Source: Saccharothrix algeriensis
Lineage (GTDB): Bacteria; Actinomycetota; Actinomycetes; Mycobacteriales; Pseudonocardiaceae
DNA length: 64,000 nucleotides
Direction of reading: 5' to 3'
Assembly: GCF_016907655.1 (NCBI RefSeq)
Contig: NZ_JAFBCL010000001.1
Location: 3,878,001 to 3,942,000 of the forward strand
The notes under the pieces were generated by a model. That model was given only the letters and a program-made list of their open reading frames with translations. It was not told the origin of the DNA and did not search any database. The stretch's first letter is position 1. Every line of letters starts with the position of its first letter. Both the position numbers and the translations under genes were made by a program. Of the stretch, positions 8,210-17,031 are shown in pieces.

Positions 8210-9019
8210 GGCGGCCAGGGCCCCGCGGCGGTAGAGCAGCTCGGTGCCCTTCACGTCGTGCTCCAGCAGGACGTCCCACTGCCGCTCGCCCTTGAGCACC
8301 CGCAGTAGGAAAGCCGTCACCATCGCGCGGGCCAGCTTCTGCGCGCCCCGCTCTCCCTTGCCGTCGAGCAGCAGCTCGCTCCAGTGCCGCCCCTCGGCGA
8401 ACCCCAGGTGGCTGGTCCTGGGCAGCACCCGCAACTGCACCGGACCCAGCCACGCCTGCGCGATCGCCTCCGCGTGGCCGGCCGGCGGCGCGATCCGGTC
8501 CCGGCCCGCCGCCAGGTGCAGCCCCGGCACGCCGACCCGCCGCGCGGCGTCCAGCGCCGACGGCCGGGTCTCGGACGCGGCCAGGGTCACCACGGCCCGC
8601 ACCCGCTCGTCGTCGGCCGCCGCGAGCACCGCCGAGCCGCCGCCCATCGAGTGCCCGGCGACCGCGAGCCGCTCCGGGTCGACGCTGATCGCGCCCTCGC
8701 CGAGCCGCACGCCCGTGCACACGTCCAGCGTGGTCCGGAGGTTGCCCGCGAGCATCCGGGACGACATCAGCGGCCCGCGCTGGGTGCCCGGCGCGGCGGC
8801 GACGATCCCCCACGACGCGAGGTGCCGCAGCAGCGCCCGGTACCGGTCGACCGGCTGCAACCAGCCGTGCCCGAACGCCACCGCGGGCAGCCCGAGGCCC
8901 GACTCCGGGGTGTAGACCAGGCCGGGCAGCCCGACCAGGGCCAGGTCGCCGCGCAGCACCGGGTGCCCGCCGGGCCTGCCGAGCTGGTCGAGCACCTGCT
9001 TCGCCGAGTAGCCGCTCAC
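8204..9019 (-). CDS. Alpha/beta hydrolase (dienelactone hydrolase/cutinase-like)
   Basis: A 271-residue alpha/beta hydrolase. The nucleophile elbow is GHSMGG. A candidate acid is in AAGRDRIAPP and a candidate histidine in RTSHLGF. The FGHGW segment in the N-terminal half fits the oxyanion region. The fold resembles the chlorophyllase/PET-hydrolase branch that includes acyl-lipid and ester hydrolases; the substrate is unknown. No signal peptide is seen. It starts with GTG and diverges from glmS, sharing a 134-base promoter region that contains the DasR-type site. Confidence 0.8.
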   Translation of the reverse strand: MSGYSAKQVLDQLGRPGGHPVLRGDLALVGLPGLVYTPESGLGLPAVAFGHGWLQPVDRYRALLRHLASWGIVAAAPGTQRGPLMSSRMLAGNLRTTLDVCTGVRLGEGAISVDPERLAVAGHSMGGGSAVLAAADDERVRAVVTLAASETRPSALDAARRVGVPGLHLAAGRDRIAPPAGHAEAIAQAWLGPVQLRVLPRTSHLGFAEGRHWSELLLDGKGERGAQKLARAMVTAFLLRVLKGERQWDVLLEHDVKGTELLYRRGALAAR

Positions 9020-9062
9020 CGCGTGAACGGTAGTCGATCGCGGGGTCGGGCCGCACGCCTGG

Positions 9063-9078
9063 ATTGGTCTACACCACT
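9063..9078. promoter_or_regulatory. DasR-type (dre) operator upstream of glmS
   Basis: ATTGGTCTACACCACT matches the DasR-responsive element consensus A(C/T)TGGTCTAGACCACT at all but one position. DasR is the GntR-family regulator of GlcNAc metabolism in actinomycetes, released by glucosamine phosphates. The site lies in the divergent region between a hydrolase and glmS, which makes glucosamine-6-phosphate, so the context fits. Confidence 0.65.
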
Positions 9079-9140
9079 TGTGTCGGTGACCTGGGAAAAC
9101 GCCGGCCGGTGGGCTGTGGGGGCGGCGGCGCTGGTCTGGT

Positions 9141-9146
9141 TACCCT
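9141..9146 (+). promoter_or_regulatory. -10 element of a leaderless glmS transcript
   Basis: TACCCT fits the TANNNT pattern and ends 7 bases before the GTG start, so transcription probably begins at or next to the start codon. There is no good ribosome-binding site upstream, which supports a leaderless mRNA. The -35 region is weak. Confidence 0.4.
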
Positions 9147-9153
9147 GTGCGGT

Positions 9154-11016
9154 GTGTGTGGAATCGTGGGATACGTGGGCCATCGCCCGGCGCTGGACGT
9201 CGTGCTCGACGGGCTGCGGCGGCTGGAGTACCGGGGCTACGACTCGGCCGGGGTCGCCGTGCTCGACGGCGCCGGCGGCCTCGCCGTCGAGCGCAAGGCG
9301 GGGCGGCTGACCAACCTGGAGGACCGCCTCGACGAGGTCGGCCGGGAGGGGTTCGCGGGCACCGCGGGCATGGGCCACACCCGCTGGGCCACCCACGGCG
9401 CGCCCGTCGACCGCAACTCCCACCCGCACCGCGACGCGACCGGCCGGGTCGCCGTCGTGCACAACGGGATCATCGAGAACTTCGCCGCGCTGCGCGCCGA
9501 GCTGGAAGCGCTCGGCGTCGAGATGACCAGCGACACCGACAGCGAGACCGCCGCGCACCTGGTCGCCCGCGCCCACGCCGAGGGCGGCACCGCGGGCGAC
9601 CTGGCCGCCAGCGTCCGGGCCGTCGCCCGCCGGCTGGAGGGCGCGTTCACCCTCGTCGTGACGCACGCCGACCACCCGGACGTCGTGGTCGCCGCCCGCC
9701 GGTCCTCCCCGCTGGTGGTGGGCGTCGGCGAGGGCGAGACCTTCGTGGCGTCGGACGTGTCCGCGTTCATCGAGCACACCCGCGAGGCCGTCGAGCTGGG
9801 CCAGGACCAGGTCGTGGTGATCGACCGGTCCGGCTACGCGGTGACCGACTTCGCGGGCGAGCCCGCCGACGCCAAGCCGTTCACGGTGAACTGGGACCTG
9901 TCGGCCGCCGAGAAGGGCGGCCACGAGTACTTCATGCTCAAGGAGATCGAGGAGCAGCCCGACGCGCTGGCCAACACCCTGCGCGGCCACTTCCGCGACG
10001 GCCGGGTCGTGCTGGACGAGCAGCGCCTGTCCGACCAGGACCTGCGGGACGTGGACAAGGTGTTCGTGGTGGCGTGCGGCTCGGCCTACCACTCGGGCCT
10101 GGTGGCGAAGTACGCGATCGAGCACTGGACCCGCCTGCCGGTGGAGGTGGAGCTGGCCTCCGAGTTCCGCTACCGCGACCCGGTGCTCGACCGGGACACG
10201 CTGGTGGTGGCCGTGTCGCAGTCCGGCGAGACCGCCGACACGCTGGAGGCCGTGCGGCACGCGCGCGCCCAGAAGGCCCGCGTGCTGGCGGTGTGCAACA
10301 CCAACGGCGCGCAGATCCCGCGCGAGTCCGACGCCGTCCTGTACACGCACGCCGGCCCGGAGATCGGCGTCGCGTCGACCAAGGCGTTCCTGGCGCAGAT
10401 CGCGGCCAACTACCTGGTGGGCCTGGCGGTGGCGCAGGCGCGCGGCACCAAGTACCCCGACGAGGTGGCCCGCGAGTTCCACGAGCTGGAGGCCATGCCG
10501 AAGGCGGTGCAGCGGGTGCTGGGCACGGTCGAGCAGGTGCGGGCGCTGGGCCGGGAGCTGGCCGACTCGAAGGCCGTGCTGTTCCTCGGCAGGCACGTCG
10601 GCTACCCGGTGGCGCTGGAGGGCGCGCTGAAGCTGAAGGAGCTGGCCTACATGCACGCCGAGGGCTTCGCGGCGGGCGAGCTGAAGCACGGGCCGATCGC
10701 CCTGATCGAGGAGGGCCTGCCGGTGGTGGTGGTGATGCCGTCGCCGAAGGGCCGGGCGGTGCTGCACTCGAAGCTGGTGTCGAACATCAGCGAGATCCAG
10801 GCCCGCGGCGCGCGGACCATCGTGATCGCGGAGGAGGGCGACGAGACGGTCCGGCCGTTCGCCGACCACCTGATCGAGGTCCCGGCCGTGCCCACGCTCC
10901 TGCAGCCGCTGATCTCCACGGTGCCGCTGCAGGTGCTGGCGGCCGAGATCGCCCGCAGCCGCGGCTACGACGTGGACAAGCCGCGCAACCTGGCCAAGTC
11001 GGTGACGGTGGAGTAG
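9154..11016 (+). CDS. glmS: Glutamine-fructose-6-phosphate aminotransferase (isomerizing)
   Basis: Makes glucosamine-6-phosphate from fructose-6-phosphate and glutamine, the first committed step to UDP-GlcNAc. The 620-residue protein has an N-terminal Ntn glutaminase domain beginning CGIVGYVG, where Cys2 becomes the nucleophile after Met removal, and two SIS sugar-isomerase domains (VACGSAYHSG and SQSGETADT in the first). The C-terminus ends KPRNLAKSVTVE as in the family. I chose GTG 9154 because Cys must be residue 2. No glmS ribozyme was seen. Confidence 0.96.
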   Translation: MCGIVGYVGHRPALDVVLDGLRRLEYRGYDSAGVAVLDGAGGLAVERKAGRLTNLEDRLDEVGREGFAGTAGMGHTRWATHGAPVDRNSHPHRDATGRVAVVHNGIIENFAALRAELEALGVEMTSDTDSETAAHLVARAHAEGGTAGDLAASVRAVARRLEGAFTLVVTHADHPDVVVAARRSSPLVVGVGEGETFVASDVSAFIEHTREAVELGQDQVVVIDRSGYAVTDFAGEPADAKPFTVNWDLSAAEKGGHEYFMLKEIEEQPDALANTLRGHFRDGRVVLDEQRLSDQDLRDVDKVFVVACGSAYHSGLVAKYAIEHWTRLPVEVELASEFRYRDPVLDRDTLVVAVSQSGETADTLEAVRHARAQKARVLAVCNTNGAQIPRESDAVLYTHAGPEIGVASTKAFLAQIAANYLVGLAVAQARGTKYPDEVAREFHELEAMPKAVQRVLGTVEQVRALGRELADSKAVLFLGRHVGYPVALEGALKLKELAYMHAEGFAAGELKHGPIALIEEGLPVVVVMPSPKGRAVLHSKLVSNISEIQARGARTIVIAEEGDETVRPFADHLIEVPAVPTLLQPLISTVPLQVLAAEIARSRGYDVDKPRNLAKSVTVE

Positions 11017-11065
11017 CGCCACCCGGCTGCCGGCTGCCGGGCCGGGCCGGGCAGGCTGTCCTGCC

Positions 11066-12475
11066 ATGCGGGGACTGTGGACCACTGCGCGGGTGAGGGC
11101 GGCCGAGGAGCGGGTCATGGCGCGGGCGCCCGCCGGGTCGCTGATGCGGCGGGCGGCGTTCGGCGTGGCGGCGGTGGCGCTGGAGGTGCTGGCCGGCCGC
11201 CGCCGGGTCGGCCTGCTGGTGGGCGCGGGCAACAACGGCGGTGACGCCCTCTGGGCCGGCTACCACCTGCGCCGGCGCGGGGTCGCGGTCTCGGCGGTCC
11301 TGCTCGACCCGCCCCGCGCGCACGCGCAGGGCCTGGCGGCGTTCCGGCGGGCGGGCGGGCGGGTGGTGGACCGGCTGACCGGTGTCGACCTGGTGGTCGA
11401 CGGCATCGTGGGGCTGTCCGGCCGGGGCCCGCTGCGGCCGGCGGCGGCCGAGCACGTGGCCCACCTCGACGCGCCGGTCCTGGCCGTCGACTCGCCCAGC
11501 GGCGTCGACCCGGACACGGGCGCCGTCCGCGGCCCGGCGGTGCGGGCGGCCGTGACGGTGACCTTCGGCTGCCTCAAGCCCGTCCACGCGCTGGCGGACT
11601 GCGGCGACGTGCGGCTGGTGGACCTCGGCCTCGGCCCGGAGCTGGGCGAGCCCGACCTGGTGGAGCTGGAGGCGCCCGACGTCGGCGCGGCCTGGCCGGT
11701 GCCGGGGCCGGCCGACGACAAGTACACCCAGGGCGTGACCGGGGTCGCCGCCGGCTCCGCCACCTACCCGGGCGCGGCCGTCCTGGCGACCGGCGCGGCC
11801 CTGCTGGCGACCTCCGGCATGGTCCGCTACGCGGGCGCGGCGGCGGAGGGCGTGCGGTCCCGCTGGCCGGAGGCGATCTGCACCGGCTCCATCACCGACG
11901 CGGGCCGCGTGCAGGCGTGGGTGGTGGGCCCCGGCCTGGGCACCGGCCCGGGGGCCGAGGGCGTCCTGCGCACCGTCCTGGAGGCCGGCGTGCCGGTCTG
12001 CGCGGACGCCGACGCCATCACCCTGCTGGCGAACAACCCGGACCTGTGGGACGCCCGCGACCCGGACACCCCGCTGGTGCTCACCCCGCACGACCGCGAG
12101 TACGAGCGGCTGGCCGGCGAGGTGGGCGACGACCGCGTGGCGGCGGCGCGGCGCGCGGCGGAGAAGTTCGGCGCGGTGGTGCTGCTCAAGGGCCACGCCA
12201 CGGTCGTCGCCGGCCCGGACGGGCGCACCCTGGTCAACCGGGCGGGGTCCTCCTGGGCCGCGACGGCGGGCTCCGGCGACGTCCTGTCCGGCCTGATCGG
12301 CGCCCTGCTGGCGGCCGGCCTGGACCCCCTGCGGGCGGCCGGCTGCGCGGCCCGGGTGCACGTGCTGGCGGCGGAGCTGGCCGCGGCCGGCGCGCCCATC
12401 CCGGCGACGTCCCTGCTGGCGGCCGTGCCCGACGCGATCCGCGCCGTGCGCGCCGGACTGCCCTCGCCCCGCTGA
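11066..12475 (+). CDS. nnrD: Bifunctional NAD(P)HX epimerase/dehydratase
   Basis: A fused metabolite-repair enzyme of 469 residues that restores hydrated NAD(P)H. The N-terminal YjeF_N domain (about 1-210) is the epimerase, with VGAGNNGGDALWAG and DSPSGVDPDTG. The C-terminal ribokinase-fold domain (about 220-465) is the ADP- or ATP-dependent dehydratase, with LTPHDREYERL and AGSGDVLSGLIGALL. It lies between glmS and alr, as in mycobacteria (Rv3433c position). ATG start; a terminator hairpin follows at 12482-12514. Confidence 0.92.
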   Translation: MRGLWTTARVRAAEERVMARAPAGSLMRRAAFGVAAVALEVLAGRRRVGLLVGAGNNGGDALWAGYHLRRRGVAVSAVLLDPPRAHAQGLAAFRRAGGRVVDRLTGVDLVVDGIVGLSGRGPLRPAAAEHVAHLDAPVLAVDSPSGVDPDTGAVRGPAVRAAVTVTFGCLKPVHALADCGDVRLVDLGLGPELGEPDLVELEAPDVGAAWPVPGPADDKYTQGVTGVAAGSATYPGAAVLATGAALLATSGMVRYAGAAAEGVRSRWPEAICTGSITDAGRVQAWVVGPGLGTGPGAEGVLRTVLEAGVPVCADADAITLLANNPDLWDARDPDTPLVLTPHDREYERLAGEVGDDRVAAARRAAEKFGAVVLLKGHATVVAGPDGRTLVNRAGSSWAATAGSGDVLSGLIGALLAAGLDPLRAAGCAARVHVLAAELAAAGAPIPATSLLAAVPDAIRAVRAGLPSPR

Positions 12476-12481
12476 CGGCCC

Positions 12482-12514
12482 CCGGTCACCGGCGGTGGGC
12501 GCGCCGGTGACCGG
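12482..12514 (+). terminator. Terminator after the NAD(P)HX repair gene
   Basis: Perfect 12-base arms at 12482-12493 and 12503-12514 flank a 9-base loop, 6 bases after the stop codon. Confidence 0.65.
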
Positions 12515-12684
12515 AGCTGCCGGCGGACGGCGTCCGGGGCGTGCGCACGGGGTGCGGCATCGGCTTGCCGAACGCAGCCGCGGCACGGACCCGGGGGACG
12601 ACCGGGGGCAGGGCGCGGGAACAGCCGGTCGGGTGGTGGCGACACCCGGGCTGCCGACGGGCCGGGCACGGGCGCTGTGTCACC

Positions 12685-13797
12685 ATGAACGGTGTTATGG
12701 CTGCTCCCCGTGCTGAAATCGTGATCGACCTCGACAACGTCCGGCACAACGTCGCACTGCTCGCCGGGCTCGCCCCGCGCGCCGAGACCATGGTCGTGGT
12801 CAAGGCGGACGGGTACGGGCACGGGGCGGTGGAGGTGGCCAGGGCGGCGCTGGAAGCCGGGGCCACCTGGCTCGGGTCCTGCTCGCTGGCGGAGGCCCTG
12901 GCCCTGCGCGCGGCCGGGATCAGCGCCCCGGTGCTGGCCTGGCTGGACCCGGCGGGCACGGACTACGCGCCCGGGGTGGCCGCCGGCGTCGACCTGTCGG
13001 TCTCGTCGCAGCGGCAGCTGGTCGAGGTCGCCGGGGCCGCCCGCGCGGTGGGCCGGGAGGCGCGGGTCCACCTCAAGGTCGACACCGGGCTGTCCCGCAA
13101 CGGCTGCCCGTCCGACGAGTGGCCCGCCCTCGTCGGCAAGGCCGCCGCGACCCCCGAGGTCCGGGTGCACGCCGTGTGGTCGCACCTGGCCTGCGCCGAC
13201 GAGGCCGGGCACCCGGCCACCGACGCCCAGGCCGAGCGGTTCGACGACGCCTACCGCGAGGCGCTGGCCGCCGGGCTGGAGCCGATCCGGCACCTCGCCA
13301 ACTCGGCCGCCCTGCTCACCCGCCCCGACCTGCACTTCGACCTGGTCCGGCCGGGGATCGCGGCCTACGGGCTGAACCCGGTGCCCGAGGCGTTCGACCT
13401 GCGGCCGGCGATGGCGTTCCGCTCGTCGGTCGCCCTGACCAAGCGCATCCCGGCCGGCGAGTCGGTGTCCTACGGCCTGGGCTGGACCGCCGAGCGCGAC
13501 ACGACGCTGGCCCTGGTGCCCGTCGGGTACGCCGACGGCGTGCCGCGCTCCCTGTCCCACCGGATGGACGTGTGGCTGGCCGGTCGCCGGCGGCCCGTGG
13601 TCGGCCGGGTCTGCATGGACCAGGTCGTCGTGGACTGCGGTGACGACGCCGTGGCCGAGGGCGCCGAGGTGGTGCTGTTCGGCGCCGGGACCGCCGGCGA
13701 GCCGACCGCCCGCGAGTGGGCCGAGGCCACCGGGACCATCGACTACGAGATCGTCACCGGCATGTACCGGCCGCGCGTCGCCCGGGTGTACCGGTGA
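12685..13797 (+). CDS. alr: Alanine racemase
   Basis: PLP enzyme giving D-alanine for peptidoglycan. From the ATG at 12685 it has 370 residues. The PLP lysine is K40 in VVKADGYGHGA, and the C-terminal domain has the GRVCMDQ and SYGLGW segments, the latter holding the family's conserved Tyr. A second ATG four codons downstream (12697) is an alternative start. It overlaps the next gene by a GTGA junction and begins the alr-hydrolase-tsaE series also seen in mycobacteria. Confidence 0.96.
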   Translation: MNGVMAAPRAEIVIDLDNVRHNVALLAGLAPRAETMVVVKADGYGHGAVEVARAALEAGATWLGSCSLAEALALRAAGISAPVLAWLDPAGTDYAPGVAAGVDLSVSSQRQLVEVAGAARAVGREARVHLKVDTGLSRNGCPSDEWPALVGKAAATPEVRVHAVWSHLACADEAGHPATDAQAERFDDAYREALAAGLEPIRHLANSAALLTRPDLHFDLVRPGIAAYGLNPVPEAFDLRPAMAFRSSVALTKRIPAGESVSYGLGWTAERDTTLALVPVGYADGVPRSLSHRMDVWLAGRRRPVVGRVCMDQVVVDCGDDAVAEGAEVVLFGAGTAGEPTAREWAEATGTIDYEIVTGMYRPRVARVYR

Positions 13798-14888
13798 ACT
13801 CGCTGTGGAAGGCCGCCGGCTGGGCGGGCGGCATCCTCGGCGCGGCGGTGACCGGCGTCGCGGTCGGCGTCGCGGCCAACCACAAGCGGGTCTCCGCCGA
13901 CCGGCGCGCCGACGACCCGCGGGCGGACGAGCCGCTCGGGCGGCTCACGCCCACCCGCGAGTCGACCGTCGCCGCCGACGACGGGACGCCGCTGTCGGTC
14001 GAGGAGGTCGACCCGGTCGACGGCGGCGAGCCGGAGATCACCGCGGTCCTGGTGCACGGCTTCGCGCTGGACCGCCGCTGCTGGCACTTCCAGCGCCGCG
14101 ACCTGGCGGAGCTGACCGGGCCGCGGGTCCGGCAGGTGCTCTACGACCAGCGCGGCCACGGCCGGTCCGGGTGGTCGACCACCGGGACGTGCACCATCGA
14201 GCAGCTGGCGCACGACCTGGACTCGGTGCTGCGGGCGGTCGTGCCGACCGGCCCGCTGGTGCTGGTCGGGCACTCGATGGGCGGCATGACGATCATGGCG
14301 CTGGCCGAGCAGCGGCCCGAGCTGTTCGCCGACCGGGTGCGCGGCGTCGCGCTGGTCGGCACGGCGGCGGGCGCGGTCGGCGGCGCGGGGCTGACCAGGT
14401 CGGTGCTGTCCCGGTACAACCCGGTCACGCTGGCCGTCGGCCGGCTGGCCGGCCTCCAGCCCGGCCTCGTGGAGTGGGCGCGGCGGCGCGCGGGCGCGCT
14501 GACCTGGAGCGGCATCCGGGCGCTGGCGTTCGGCGACCGGCGCGTCGGCGCGTCGCTGGTCGACCTGATGGACCGGATGATCGGCGGGACGACCGTGCAG
14601 GTGCTCACCGGGTTCCTGGAGACCCTGGGCACGCACGACCGCTACAAGGCGCTGGCCGGGCTCCGGCACAGCGAGGTGCTGGTGATCAGCGGGGACGCCG
14701 ACCGGATGACCCCGTTCTCGCACTCCGAGCGGATGGCCGAGGAGATGCCGCACGGCGAGCTGGTCCGCGTCCGCGGCGCGGGCCACATGGTGATGTTGGA
14801 GCAGCCCGACCTGGTGACGGGACACCTGGTCGGCTTGGTTCGGCGCAGTGCCGCCGAACGGGCGGAGGACAGGCGGCGGTGGCGGTGA
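13794..14888 (+). CDS. Alpha/beta hydrolase with N-terminal membrane segment
   Basis: A 364-residue hydrolase coupled to alr. The N-terminus (about residues 5-25) is a Gly/Ala-rich hydrophobic segment that may anchor it. The hydrolase core has VLVHGFALDRR (oxyanion region), GHSMGGM (nucleophile elbow), SGDADRMTPF (acid) and GAGHMVMLEQP (catalytic His). Such a gene often sits between alr and tsaE in actinobacteria; the substrate is unknown. The GTG start overlaps the alr stop. The stop overlaps the start region of tsaE. Confidence 0.85.
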   Translation: MNSLWKAAGWAGGILGAAVTGVAVGVAANHKRVSADRRADDPRADEPLGRLTPTRESTVAADDGTPLSVEEVDPVDGGEPEITAVLVHGFALDRRCWHFQRRDLAELTGPRVRQVLYDQRGHGRSGWSTTGTCTIEQLAHDLDSVLRAVVPTGPLVLVGHSMGGMTIMALAEQRPELFADRVRGVALVGTAAGAVGGAGLTRSVLSRYNPVTLAVGRLAGLQPGLVEWARRRAGALTWSGIRALAFGDRRVGASLVDLMDRMIGGTTVQVLTGFLETLGTHDRYKALAGLRHSEVLVISGDADRMTPFSHSERMAEEMPHGELVRVRGAGHMVMLEQPDLVTGHLVGLVRRSAAERAEDRRRWR

Positions 14889-15346
14889 CGAGCGTGACCC
14901 TCCCCCTGGTGGAGGACACCGAGGAGTTCGGTCGCAGGCTGGGCGGGCTGGTGCGCGGCGGCGACCTGCTGCTGCTGGCCGGCCCGCTCGGCGCGGGCAA
15001 GACGGCCCTGGTCCGGGGGCTGGCGGCGGGGCTGGGTGTGACCGGCCGGGTCAGTTCGCCGACGTTCGTCATCGCCCGCGTCCACGACCCCGCGCCGGGC
15101 GGGCGGGGCGTGCCGCTGGTGCACGTCGACGCCTACCGGCTGGGCGGTCGCCTGGACGAGCTGGACGACCTCGACCTGGACACCGACCTGGTGGACGCGG
15201 TGGTGGCCGTCGAGTGGGGCGAGGGGGTGGCCGAGCGGCTGTCCGCCGACCACCTGCTGATCACGCTGGAGCGGCGCGACGACGACGTCCGCACGGCGCG
15301 GCTCGAACCGCACGGCTCGTGGGCGCGGCGCGAGCTGCCGGTGTGA
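14879..15346 (+). CDS. tsaE: tRNA t6A biosynthesis ATPase TsaE
   Basis: TsaE is the P-loop ATPase of the complex that makes N6-threonylcarbamoyladenosine at tRNA position 37. It has about 155 residues, with Walker A GPLGAGKTAL, the SSPTFVIA segment, HVDAYRL and VEWGEGVAERL. Start is GTG 14879 or 14885, both overlapping the upstream stop. Its partners tsaB and tsaD lie at 17544 and 18660; here the set is split by a reverse-strand insertion of matB, a thioredoxin gene and a merR gene. Confidence 0.94.
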   Translation: MAVTSVTLPLVEDTEEFGRRLGGLVRGGDLLLLAGPLGAGKTALVRGLAAGLGVTGRVSSPTFVIARVHDPAPGGRGVPLVHVDAYRLGGRLDELDDLDLDTDLVDAVVAVEWGEGVAERLSADHLLITLERRDDDVRTARLEPHGSWARRELPV

Positions 15347-15365
15347 CCGGCCCGGCCCGGCGGGC

Positions 15366-16691
15366 TCACCGCAGCTCCCGCTTGAGCACCTTGCCCAGGT
15401 CGTTGCGCGGCAGCGAGTCCACGTAGCGGACCACCCGCGGCCGCTTGTGCGGGGTCAGCAGCCGGGCCACGTGGTCGGCCAGCTCCGGCCCGGTGGACGG
15501 CACGCCCGTCGCCACCACCCACGCCACGACGCGCTCGCCGAGGTCGTCGTCCGGTTCGCCGGTCACCGCGACCTCGGCCACGCCGGGGTGCTCCAGCAGG
15601 GCGTTCTCGACCTCGCCCGCGCCGATCCGGTACCCGCCGCTCTTGATCAGGTCGGTGGCCCGCCGCCCGACGAGCCGCAGGTGCCCGTCGGGCTCGACCA
15701 CGGCCAGGTCGCCGGTGCGGAACCAGCCGTCGGCGAACGCCTCGCGGGTGGCGTCGGGCCGGTTCAGGTACTCCAGGAACAGGTTCGGCCCGCGCACCTC
15801 GACCTCGCCCGGCTCCTCGCCGACCACCCGCACCTCGACGCCGTCCAGCGGCGGCCCGACGGTGCCGGGCCGCCGCTCGCCCGAGGCGCGCGCGCTGGTG
15901 TTCATCAGGGTCTCGGTCATGCCGTACCGCTCGACCACCCGCTGCCCGGTCAGCGCCTCGACCCGCTCGTGCAGCGCCGCAGGCAGCGGCGCCGAGCCCG
16001 AGACCAGCAGCCGGGCCCCGGCGAACGCCGCGGCGTGCTCGGGCGCGCCGGCGATCCGGTGGTACATCGTCGGCACGCCGAACAGCATCGTGCCCCCGGC
16101 CGCCAGCGCCTCGGCCGCCGCCGCGACGCTGAACGCCCCGAGGTGGTGCGCGGCGCCGCCGCGCCGCAGCGGCCCGAGCACCCCGACCACCAGCCCGTGC
16201 ACGTGGAACAGCGGCAGCCCGTGCACCACGACGTCGTCCGCGGTCCACTCCCAGGCCGCCGCGAGCGCGTCCAGGTTCGACGCCAGCGCCCGGCGCGGCA
16301 GCACCACGCCCTTGGGCGGCCCCGTCGTGCCCGAGGTGTAGACGACCAGCGCCGGCGCCTCGCCGCCCGGCTCCGGGAGGTCCACCGGCGGACCGGTGGG
16401 CAGCACGTCGTCCACCACCAGGTCCGGCGCGCTGTCGGTCAGGACGTGGTCCAGCTCCCGCTCGCCGAGCTTGGGGTTGAGCGGCACCACCGGCACGCCG
16501 GCCAGCAGCGCGCCCACCACCGCCACGCACGTCCGGACGTCCGGGCGCGCCCACACCGCGACCCGGCGCGCGCCCGCCAGCCCGTGCGCGACCGCGCGCG
16601 CCCGCTCGGCCAGCTCCGGGTAGGTCAGCTCGTGGCCGGGGAAGCGCAGGGCGGTTTTCGCGGGCGGCGACGCGAGGGCGGGCAGCAGCAC
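15366..16691 (-). CDS. matB: Malonyl-CoA synthetase (MatB-like AMP-forming acyl-CoA ligase)
   Basis: A 441-residue ANL-superfamily ligase activating a (methyl)malonate-type acid to its CoA ester via an adenylate. The AMP-binding motif YTSGTTGPPKG, the RYGMTET motif, the FRTGDLA hinge region and the C-terminal lysine in NDLGKVLKREL are all present. The segments GLPLFHVHGL and MTETLMNTS closely resemble Streptomyces MatB as I remember it. The protein is rather short for the superfamily but normal for MatB. It is in antisense orientation between tsaE and tsaB. The CoA ester could feed polyketide or fatty-acid synthesis. Confidence 0.82.
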   Translation of the reverse strand: MLLPALASPPAKTALRFPGHELTYPELAERARAVAHGLAGARRVAVWARPDVRTCVAVVGALLAGVPVVPLNPKLGERELDHVLTDSAPDLVVDDVLPTGPPVDLPEPGGEAPALVVYTSGTTGPPKGVVLPRRALASNLDALAAAWEWTADDVVVHGLPLFHVHGLVVGVLGPLRRGGAAHHLGAFSVAAAAEALAAGGTMLFGVPTMYHRIAGAPEHAAAFAGARLLVSGSAPLPAALHERVEALTGQRVVERYGMTETLMNTSARASGERRPGTVGPPLDGVEVRVVGEEPGEVEVRGPNLFLEYLNRPDATREAFADGWFRTGDLAVVEPDGHLRLVGRRATDLIKSGGYRIGAGEVENALLEHPGVAEVAVTGEPDDDLGERVVAWVVATGVPSTGPELADHVARLLTPHKRPRVVRYVDSLPRNDLGKVLKRELR

Positions 16692-16725
16692 CCGCCCACC
16701 TTGGCCGCCCGGCCCGCGGCGCGCA

Positions 16726-17031
16726 TCACAAGTGTGGTTCGAGCCACGCCAGCAGCTGGTGCTTCGGCCGCGCGCCGACGATCTGCGCGACCAGCTCCCC
16801 GTCCCGGTAGAGCTGGAGCGTCGGCATCCCGCGCACCCCCAGGTCGCGGGTGGTGCGGGGGTTCGCGTCGGTGTCGACCTGCGCGAACCGCACCGCGCCC
16901 AGCTCGCGGTCCAGCTCGGCGAGCACGGGTTCGATCATCCGGCACGGCGGGCACCAGCTCGCGGTGAACTCCACCAGCACCGCGCCCTCGCGCGTGCCCT
17001 GCTCGAACGTGTCGTCGGTCAGCGCCTGCAC
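16726..17031 (-). CDS. trxA: Thioredoxin
   Basis: A 101-residue thioredoxin, a cytosolic disulfide reductase. The active site is WCPPC rather than the common WCGPC; the cis-proline region is VRGMPTLQLY. The GTG start lies inside the end of the merR gene, a 13-base overlap, so the two are translated from one message. The association with a MerR regulator suggests a stress-responsive thioredoxin rather than the main housekeeping one. Confidence 0.9.
   Translation of the reverse strand: MQALTDDTFEQGTREGAVLVEFTASWCPPCRMIEPVLAELDRELGAVRFAQVDTDANPRTTRDLGVRGMPTLQLYRDGELVAQIVGARPKHQLLAWLEPHL

Noticed and set aside
9020..9153. glmS ribozyme
   Set aside because: The intergenic region is too short and lacks the conserved core; a leaderless -10 abuts the start codon.
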